Of a stretch of 46,177 bases of DNA, positions 40,671 to 46,177 are shown piece after piece. Below the pieces are notes generated by a model that did no database searches, was not told where the DNA came from, and saw only the letters and a list, made by a program, of their open reading frames with translations. The first letter of the stretch is position 1; every line of letters starts with the position of its first letter. Position numbers and translations under genes: made by a program. Source of the DNA: Acetatifactor sp. GTDB taxonomy: Bacteria; Bacillota; Clostridia; Lachnospirales; Lachnospiraceae. Location: positions 1 through 46,177 of the forward strand of contig JAEEVF010000016.1 of the NCBI GenBank assembly GCA_016290775.1. The letters run 5' to 3'.

Positions 40671-40760
40671 GGCATCGGCAGGATAAGGCATTGGCAGGAT
40701 AAGGCATTGGCAGGATAAGGCATTGGAGGGATAAGGCATTGGCAGGATCAGGCATTAGCA
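40665..40760 (+). repeat. 16-bp tandem repeat, six units, running over a stop codon
   Basis: Six units of GGATAAGGCATTGGCA with 0-4 differences. The TAA of the isomerase gene lies in unit 1 (AGATAAGGCATCGGCA), so the array was expanded from the end of the gene. Confidence 0.92.
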
Positions 40761-41089
40761 GGCGGGAAAGCAACAAAACAAGCCCCCAATGCCGGCCAGT
40801 GTTGCTTTTGAGCAAGCATGGAAGGCGGAAAAGCAACAAAACAATGCAAAATGCCAGCCGATGTTGCTTTTGGGCAAGCATGGAAGGCGGAAAAGCAACA
40901 AACCAAGCCCCAAATGCCGACCAGTGTTGCTTTTGACAAGCATGGAAGGCGGGAAAGCAACAAAACAAGCCCAAATGCCAGCCGATGTTGCTTTTGAGCA
41001 AGCATGGAAGGCGGGAAAGCAACAAAACAAGCCCCAAATGCCAGCCGATGTTGCTTTTGGGCAAGCATGGCAGGCGGAAAAGCAACAAA
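40761..41089. repeat. hairpin array 1, regular part (62-bp period)
   Basis: Left arms (A)AAAGCAACA begin at 40767, 40829, 40891, 40954, 41016 and 41078; right arms TGTTGCTTTT begin at 40800, 40862, 40925, 40986 and 41049. Each gives a 9-10 bp stem with a ~24-base loop of the type ACAAGCCCAAATGCCAGCC. The A-stem-T shape resembles bidirectional terminators, but the loops are long. No coding role: period 62 shifts the frame each unit. Confidence 0.92.
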
Positions 41090-41343
41090 AAGGAGCAAAA
41101 AGCTTGAAATAGTTGCCTTTCAAGAAGCTTGAAGGAAGAAAAAGCAACAAAATGGAGCAAAAAGCCCGAATTTATTGCTTTTCTAGAAGCTTGAAGGGCC
41201 CAAAGCAGGCAAAAAAGCAACAAAATAAGGCAAAAAGCCCAAATTTATTGCTTTTTGGAAGCTTGAAGGGCCCAAAGCAAGCAAAAAAGCAACAAAACAA
41301 GATAAAAAGCAACAAACCACCCCCACCCCCACAAGGAGGATAG
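41090..41343. repeat. hairpin array 1, diverged part before the sensor kinase
   Basis: Further units with altered arms: GCAAC with GTTGC (right arm 41112), GCAACAAA with TTTATTGC (right arms 41171 and ~41244). Linkers change to GAAGCTTGAAGGGCCCAAAG. The last left arms near 41287-41313 have no partner, and the kinase ribosome site AAGGAGG follows. Fills the gap between isomerase and kinase genes. Confidence 0.8.
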
Positions 41344-41346
41344 GTC

Positions 41347-44300
41347 ATGAAGCAAGTTCACAACAAACTTCACATAGTTTCATTCCGCAAGCTAGTGCTT
41401 TTGGCTTGCATGTTCCTACTGATCCTCGCCACCCCAACCATCGCCCTCGCCTCCACTGACGCGAGCGTTGTCCGGGTGGGCTACTACGAGAATGAAATCT
41501 TCCAGGAAGGGGCGGGCGAAGGCGAGGTCAAGAGCGGCTACGCCTATGAATACTACCGCAAGCTTTCGGAATACACGGGCTGGGAGTATGAGTATGTCTA
41601 CGGTGATTTCAGCGAGCTTTATCAGATGCTTCTGGACGGCAAGATCGACTTCCTGGCGGGCCTCGCGTGGCGCGAAGACCGCACCAGCCTGATCGGTTAT
41701 CCGACCGCCGTCATGGGCAATGAATCATATTATCTCGTCAAGCATGACAAAGCCGCAAGCATCACGGCCGATCCCGCCACGTTGAATGGCAGCAAGATCG
41801 GCGTGCTCGACAGCGCCATGGTCAGCGCCCTGAACCAGTATCTTGAGGCGAACCACGTGACCGCCAAGGTCGTTACTTACCCCGACTACACGCAGCTCTT
41901 CGAGGCCTTCGACTCCAACAAAGTCGACATCCTCGCGGCGGAAAGCGACGGCGCCCACGGCAGGGACCACGCGGAAGTTTTGACCGTTTTCGGCACTTCG
42001 GACTATTATCTTTGCGTCAGCAAAAAGCGTCCCGACCTCTTGGCGGAGCTGAATTCCGCGCAGACGCTCCTTGCCGCGGAAGAGCCCAACTACCTGAATT
42101 CCCTGCGGGCGAAGTATTACTCCGTCAGCGTTACTGCCCGCGCGTTTTCCCAGGCGGAGCGCGAGTGGATGAGCGAGCATGACACCCTCAGCATCGGCTA
42201 TCTCGAGCACTACCTGCCCTACAGCGAAACGAATGCCCAGGGCGAAGTGACGGGCATCGTGAAGGATGTCGTTCCCGCCATGATGAGCGCCCTTGGAATG
42301 TCAAACGTTACGGTCAATTACAAAGCTTACGTAAGCTACGATGACATGATCGCCGCGGTCTGCGCGGGCGACGTCGACGTGGCCTTTCCCGTGGGCGGCG
42401 GCCTGTATTATTCTGAGGAAAACGGCATCTACCTTTCAAATCCAGTTTCCTCGTCCCATGCGGAGCTCGTATATAAAGGCGAATTCGATGAGAACACGAC
42501 GAAGCATTTCGCGGTCAACGAGAACAATCGCATGCAATATTACTTCGTCCGCACAAACTACCCGGACGCGGAGATCACCTTCTATCCGTCGAGCGAGGAC
42601 TGCCTTTCCGCCGTGCTTTCCGGCAAGGCGGGTTGCGCGACCCTGAACGGCCTTCGCGCCAACGACATGCTGCGCAACGCGAAATACGAAGACCTATCGC
42701 TCTACCAGACAAGCTACAACGACGCACGCTGCTTTGGCGTCGAGATCGGTAACGAAGGCCTTCTCAAGCTCTTAAACCGCGGCGTGAAAATCCTTGGCGA
42801 AGATTACGCCCAAAGCATATCCTATCGCTACACGAGTGGTCTTTACCACTACGGCATCTTGGATGCAGTGCGAGAGCATATGGCGTGGGTTGGAACGGTC
42901 CTGCTGCTCATTGCAGCCCTGATCGTTGTATTCCTTTTCCAGGCCGTGCGGCGCACGAGAAAAGAAGTGCGAGAGAAGGAAGAAGCGCGCCGTGAGCTCG
43001 AGTCCAAAAACAATGAACTGGCCGAGAGCCAGAAGGCTTTGTCCGACGCACTGATGGTCGCGGAGCATGCAAACCGCGCAAAAACGACATTCCTCAACAA
43101 CATGTCCCACGACATCCGCACGCCCATGAACGCGATCGTAGGCTTCACGGCCCTCGCGGCGTCGCACGTCGACAACAAAGAACAGGTGCAGGACTACCTC
43201 GGCAAGATCTCCGTGTCCAGCCAGCACCTGCTGTCCCTGATCAACGACGTGCTTGACATGAGCCGCATCGAAAGCGGAAAAGTCACCATCGAAGAGACGG
43301 AAGTGCACCTGCCCGACGTGATCCACGACCTTAGGACGATCATCCAGTCCAATGTCACCTCGAAGCAGCTCGAGCTCTTCATCGACACGCAGGACGTGGC
43401 CCACGAGGACATCATCACCGACAAACTAAGGCTCAACCAAGTGCTCTTGAATATACTCTCGAATGCCATTAAATTCACGCCCGCGGGTGGTATGATCAAC
43501 TTCCGCGTGATCGAAAAACCGTCACCGGCGGATGGCATCGCGAATTTTGAATTCCGCATCAAAGACAACGGCATCGGCATGAGTGAAGAGTTTCAGAAGA
43601 CCATATTTGACGCGTTTTCGCGCGAGCGGACCAGTACGGTCAGCGGCATCCAGGGCACGGGCCTTGGCATGGCCATCGCGAAGAACATCGTCGACATGAT
43701 GGGCGGCGAAATCTCCGTACATTCCGTGGAAGGCAAGGGGAGCGAGTTTGTGGTTCAGATTCCGTGCAAGATCAGCAGCGTTCCGCTGAAGTTCGAGCCG
43801 CTTCCGGAGCTCCAGGGCCTGCGCGCCCTCGTGGCGGACGACGACACGGACACTTGCCTTTCCGTGTGCTCCATGCTGCGCGAGATCGGCATGCGCCCCG
43901 ACTGGACGAATTATGGCAAGGAGGCCGTGATCCGCGCGAAGGATGCGCTGGACAGCGCCGACGAATTCAAAGCATATATCATCGATTGGCAGATGCCCGA
44001 CCTGAACGGTATCGAGACAGTGCGGAGGATCCGCAAGGTCATTGGTGATGGCGCGCCGATCTTCATCTTGACCGCCTACGACTGGGCCGACATTGAGGAT
44101 GAAGCGAGAGAGGCAGGCGTGACCGCCTTCTGCTCCAAGCCATTGTTTATGTCGGAACTGAGAAGTGTTTTGGCGAAGCCATTCTTGGCCACACACGAGG
44201 GCGAGCAAGCTGCTGAAAATGAAGTGACCGCGAAGAACGGCGAGCAAGCCGCCGGGCAGGGACAGTCTGCTCAAAATTGCGAGCACCTCGATGGGCAGGG

Positions 44301-44904
44301 ACAGTCCACACAAAATTGCGAGCACCTCGATGGGCAAGCGCAGTCCACGCAAGGCCAGTCCACAGGGCAAGACAAGCAATCCTCACAAGCTCAGACCAGG
44401 CAAGGACAATCATCCGAGCAAAACAAGCAATCCGCGCATGCTCAGTCCAAGCAAGCCGGAACCCAGTTTGCACAGTATGGAAGACGGTCTGCGCAAAAGA
44501 AGGAAGAACCACTTCCACACTTTGAGGGACAGCGAGTCCTGCTTGTGGAAGATAATGAGATCAACCAAATGCTGGCTGAGAACATCTTGACAGGTGTCGG
44601 TTTGGTAGTTGAGATCGCAGGCGACGGCACCGTGGCTGTGGAGAAGATGAAGACCGCGGAAGCGGGCTACTTCGACATCGTCCTGATGGACATCCAGATG
44701 CCCAAGATGGATGGCTACGAGGCCACAAACCAGATCCGCGCATTGGACGACCCTGTCAAGGCCAACATCCCCATCGTGGCCGTCACCGCAAACGCCTTCG
44801 AGGAAGACCGCCAGAGCGCCCTTGGCGCCGGCATGAACGGCCACCTCGCCAAACCCTACGACATCCCCGCGATCATGAAGACATTGAAGGAATTGCTGGG
44901 GTAG
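41347..44904 (+). CDS. hybrid sensor histidine kinase with two SBP_bac_3 sensors and two receivers
   Basis: 1185 residues. Signal/anchor ~13-35. Two extracytoplasmic amino-acid-binding-protein-like domains (~40-265: VVRVGYYENEIFQEG; ~278-510: LSIGYLEHYLPYSETNAQGE). Membrane helix ~520-542, coiled coil to ~575, HisKA with His588 in MSHDIRTPMN, HATPase (ILSNAIKFTPAGG; DNGIGM; GTGLGMAIAK). Receiver 1 has Asp880 in IIDWQMPDLNG, receiver 2 Asp1115 in VLMDIQMPKMDG. Between receivers lies a ~105-residue Gln/Ser-rich linker with a repeated QGQS(A/T)QNCEHLDG unit. It is an EvgS/BvgS-like sensor; no separate response regulator or HPt protein is encoded nearby. Flanked by hairpin arrays on both sides. 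Confidence 0.93.
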   Translation: MKQVHNKLHIVSFRKLVLLACMFLLILATPTIALASTDASVVRVGYYENEIFQEGAGEGEVKSGYAYEYYRKLSEYTGWEYEYVYGDFSELYQMLLDGKIDFLAGLAWREDRTSLIGYPTAVMGNESYYLVKHDKAASITADPATLNGSKIGVLDSAMVSALNQYLEANHVTAKVVTYPDYTQLFEAFDSNKVDILAAESDGAHGRDHAEVLTVFGTSDYYLCVSKKRPDLLAELNSAQTLLAAEEPNYLNSLRAKYYSVSVTARAFSQAEREWMSEHDTLSIGYLEHYLPYSETNAQGEVTGIVKDVVPAMMSALGMSNVTVNYKAYVSYDDMIAAVCAGDVDVAFPVGGGLYYSEENGIYLSNPVSSSHAELVYKGEFDENTTKHFAVNENNRMQYYFVRTNYPDAEITFYPSSEDCLSAVLSGKAGCATLNGLRANDMLRNAKYEDLSLYQTSYNDARCFGVEIGNEGLLKLLNRGVKILGEDYAQSISYRYTSGLYHYGILDAVREHMAWVGTVLLLIAALIVVFLFQAVRRTRKEVREKEEARRELESKNNELAESQKALSDALMVAEHANRAKTTFLNNMSHDIRTPMNAIVGFTALAASHVDNKEQVQDYLGKISVSSQHLLSLINDVLDMSRIESGKVTIEETEVHLPDVIHDLRTIIQSNVTSKQLELFIDTQDVAHEDIITDKLRLNQVLLNILSNAIKFTPAGGMINFRVIEKPSPADGIANFEFRIKDNGIGMSEEFQKTIFDAFSRERTSTVSGIQGTGLGMAIAKNIVDMMGGEISVHSVEGKGSEFVVQIPCKISSVPLKFEPLPELQGLRALVADDDTDTCLSVCSMLREIGMRPDWTNYGKEAVIRAKDALDSADEFKAYIIDWQMPDLNGIETVRRIRKVIGDGAPIFILTAYDWADIEDEAREAGVTAFCSKPLFMSELRSVLAKPFLATHEGEQAAENEVTAKNGEQAAGQGQSAQNCEHLDGQGQSTQNCEHLDGQAQSTQGQSTGQDKQSSQAQTRQGQSSEQNKQSAHAQSKQAGTQFAQYGRRSAQKKEEPLPHFEGQRVLLVEDNEINQMLAENILTGVGLVVEIAGDGTVAVEKMKTAEAGYFDIVLMDIQMPKMDGYEATNQIRALDDPVKANIPIVAVTANAFEEDRQSALGAGMNGHLAKPYDIPAIMKTLKELLG

Positions 44905-44914
44905 AGCAACAAAC

Positions 44915-44935
44915 AAGCCCCGACGGCAGGCTTTT
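44915..44935 (+). terminator. weak terminator-like hairpin after the kinase gene
   Basis: AAGCC, 9-base loop, GGCTTTT. The stem is only 5 bp. It is preceded by AGCAACAAACAAGCC, the same motif as in the hairpin arrays, so it may be a shortened array unit. Confidence 0.45.
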
Positions 44936-45001
44936 GAAGCTTCCTTGGGGCCTCTTGCTCCCGTATGAACCTTCCTTAGTCCTTTTTGAAGCTTCCTTGG
45001 C

Positions 45002-45420
45002 CGAAAAGCTAAAGATCAAGCTCGAATCTATGAAATATTAGCCTTTTCGAGCACCACGCAGGCGAAAAAGCTAAAAAACAAGCCAAGATGCCTGAAATAT
45101 TAGCTTTTAAGAAGCTTCAAAGGGTTTTTGGCAAGTGAAAAAGCTAAAAAACAGGCCAAGATACCTGAATTATTAGCTGTTGAGAAGTTTCCAAGGGCAT
45201 CCAACAAACAAAAAAGCAATAAAATAGCCCAAGATGCTTGAATTTATTGCCTTTTTGAGGTCTCCATGGGTTTTTGGCAGGTGGAAAAGCAATAAAACAA
45301 GCCAAGAAGCTTGGATTTATTGCCTTTTTGAAGTTTCCATGGGTTTCTGACAGTGGAAAAGCAATAAAACAAGCCAAGAAGCTTGGATTTATTGCTTTTG
45401 TGAAATTTCTATGGGTGACC
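45002..45420. repeat. hairpin array 2 (73-bp period) after the sensor kinase
   Basis: Left arms begin at 45004, 45065, 45138, 45211, 45284 and 45357; the last five are exactly 73 bp apart. Units at 45004-45181 pair AAAAGCTAA with TTAGC(C)TTTT or TTAGCTGTT; units at 45211-45399 pair AAAAGCAATAAA with TTTATTGC(C)TTTT. Loops keep ACAAGCCAAGATGCC-like sequence, related to array 1. The stretch 44936-45001 holds two copies of TTTGAAGCTTCCTTGG. Together these fill the 587-bp gap before the deacylase gene. Confidence 0.92.
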
Positions 45421-45491
45421 AGAGCGAAAGAAGCAAAGAAAAAGCCGAAGCCAACAAGAAAATAACTACCTGAGAGGGAGAGGAATGGACA

Positions 45492-45968
45492 ATGAAAGCA
45501 AATGACAAGACAAATGTTATGAGGGTGCTGGACGCGAAGAAGGTTGCGTACGAAAGCCATTCGTACGAGGCGGATCCGACGCTGACGGGAGAGCAGATTG
45601 CAGGAATCTTGGGCGAGCCCGCCGAGAAGGTGTTCAAAACCCTTGTGACACAAGGCAAGACAGGCGCGTACTATGTCTTTGTCGTACCCGTAAAGGAAGA
45701 ATTGGATCTGAAGAAGGCTGCGAAAGCTTCCGGGGAGAAGTCCATCGCCATGATCAAGCAAAAGGACTTGTTGCCTCTGACGGGCTATGTCCACGGCGGT
45801 TGCTCGCCCATAGGCATGAAGAAGCCCTTCCCGACCTTCATCCATGAAACTGCGCCAACGCTCGACAAGATCTTCGTCAGCGCCGGCAAGGTCGGCTTCC
45901 AGATCGAACTCGCCCCCGCCGACCTCATATCCGTCGCCCGCATCACACCCGCTGATATCGTTGTGTAA
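45492..45968 (+). CDS. ybaK: YbaK-type aminoacyl-tRNA deacylase
   Basis: 158 residues, the normal length. Catalytic-type Lys49 in KVFKTLV, the KTGAYYVFVVPVKEELDLKK strand region, and the family signature GYVHGGCSPIGMKK, followed by FVSAGKVGFQIELAPADL. It hydrolyses mischarged Cys-tRNA(Pro) (and related) in the cytosol. Weak GGGAGAGG ribosome site. It stands alone between the hairpin array and an insertion sequence. Confidence 0.93.
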   Translation: MKANDKTNVMRVLDAKKVAYESHSYEADPTLTGEQIAGILGEPAEKVFKTLVTQGKTGAYYVFVVPVKEELDLKKAAKASGEKSIAMIKQKDLLPLTGYVHGGCSPIGMKKPFPTFIHETAPTLDKIFVSAGKVGFQIELAPADLISVARITPADIVV

Positions 45969-45975
45969 GGTGTTT

Positions 45976-45988
45976 GTTGCTCAGCAAC
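45976..45988 (+). other. small hairpin GTTGC-TCA-GCAAC after ybaK
   Basis: Five perfect base pairs, 7 bases after the stop; followed by GGCCGTTTT. Possibly a weak terminator. Its arms repeat the GCAAC/GTTGC sequence of hairpin array 1. Confidence 0.35.
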
Positions 45989-46056
45989 GGCCGTTTTGCC
46001 GCAGCAAGCCCCCTGTGAAGCCACAGAGCTTCTGGGCGAGGCAAACCAGGTAAAGT

Positions 46057-46177
46057 GCACCCTTTGTCAAGGACATGTTTGATTTTTTAGGTTGTATTTT
46101 GTCAGTGCTGATGGCAATTCATTGGTTACCAGATAATGATAGTACTCGTTTGGTGCCATTCCCTTCAGTTGGGACTG
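46057..46177 (-). mobile_element. end of an IS3-like insertion sequence
   Basis: The sequence TGCACCCTTTGTCAAGGACA at about 46057 starts with TG and has the look of an IS3/IS150-group terminal inverted repeat, 10 bases outside the transposase stop codon. The other end and target duplication are outside the window. Confidence 0.55.
46067..46177 (-). CDS. IS3-family-like transposase, C-terminal end (cut by window edge)
   Basis: On the minus strand the last 36 residues before a stop at 46067-46069 read QLKGMAPNEYYHYLVTNELP and onward to NQTCP. The LKGM(A/T)P-x-EY motif is the usual C-terminal end of IS3-group OrfB integrases, just after the DDE domain. The rest lies beyond the window. Confidence 0.65.
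   Translation of the reverse strand, partial: QSQLKGMAPNEYYHYLVTNELPSALTKYNLKNQTCP

Noticed and set aside
40663..41223. Leu/Cys/Phe-rich repetitive minus-strand open frames over hairpin array 1
   Set aside because: The 62-bp period shifts frame each unit, no ribosome site precedes them, and the DNA conservation is in the hairpin arms instead of codons.
1..46177. A complete known defence system (restriction-modification, CBASS, toxin-antitoxin pair)
   Set aside because: Apart from the AAA/DUF4143 ATPase and a tentative TIR-like protein no recognised defence genes or pairings are present.

Overview
The window looks like chromosome from an anaerobic, plant-polysaccharide-degrading Firmicute, most likely Lachnospiraceae (Butyrivibrio/Roseburia-like). 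The reasons are strong AGGAGG ribosome sites with ATG, GTG and TTG starts, several lipoproteins, sugar ABC importers encoded without their ATPase, cytoplasmic GH43/GH28-type enzymes, a C_GCAxxG_C_C redox protein and a NapH-like ferredoxin protein. This is inferred from gene content only; no rRNA, tRNA or housekeeping marker is present.

Bases 1-9.9 kb hold redox and small-molecule genes: the end of an alpha/beta hydrolase, a lipoprotein fusing a cyclophilin-like domain to an aldo-keto reductase, a LysR regulator divergent from flavodoxin and a second aldo-keto reductase, then a MarR / C_GCAxxG / monooxygenase operon with its own promoter and operator-like dyad, several unknowns, and a TlpA-like thioredoxin lipoprotein paired with a polyferredoxin membrane protein.

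Bases 10.0-27.3 kb form one long co-directional mannan (mannoside) uptake locus. In order: GH26 beta-mannanase lipoprotein, a 993-residue solute-binding protein carrying carbohydrate-binding-like domains, two permeases, an NHL-propeller/TPR membrane protein, a Yip1-like membrane protein, a DUF5696-type membrane-anchored protein, two more permeases, a lipoprotein with three tandem ~125-residue repeats, a second solute-binding lipoprotein, and a LacI regulator. No importer ATPase is encoded, so a shared MsiK-type ATPase elsewhere is expected. The non-transport membrane/surface proteins in the middle are the best candidate here for an under-described conserved system.

Bases 27.3-36 kb are accessory: an AAA/DUF4143 ATPase preceded by three 33-bp-spaced motifs, unknown proteins, HAD and NUDIX hydrolases, a possible TIR-like/helical-repeat protein, and three dispersed copies of a 23-bp module that supplies the ribosome-binding site of the following gene. 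Bases 34.5-38.7 kb hold intracellular glycan enzymes (GH43-like, (alpha/alpha)6 MGH1/GH63-like, and a GH28-GNAT fusion).

Bases 38.6-45.5 kb are unusually repeat-rich: a 53-bp array with alternating TTGACT/AGTCAA sites, a 37-bp duplication, a 16-bp array running over a stop codon, and two hairpin arrays (62-bp and 73-bp periods) on either side of an 1185-residue hybrid sensor kinase. The hairpin arms change in a compensatory way between units, which points to selection on structure. The window ends with a YbaK-type deacylase and the end of an IS3-like insertion sequence.
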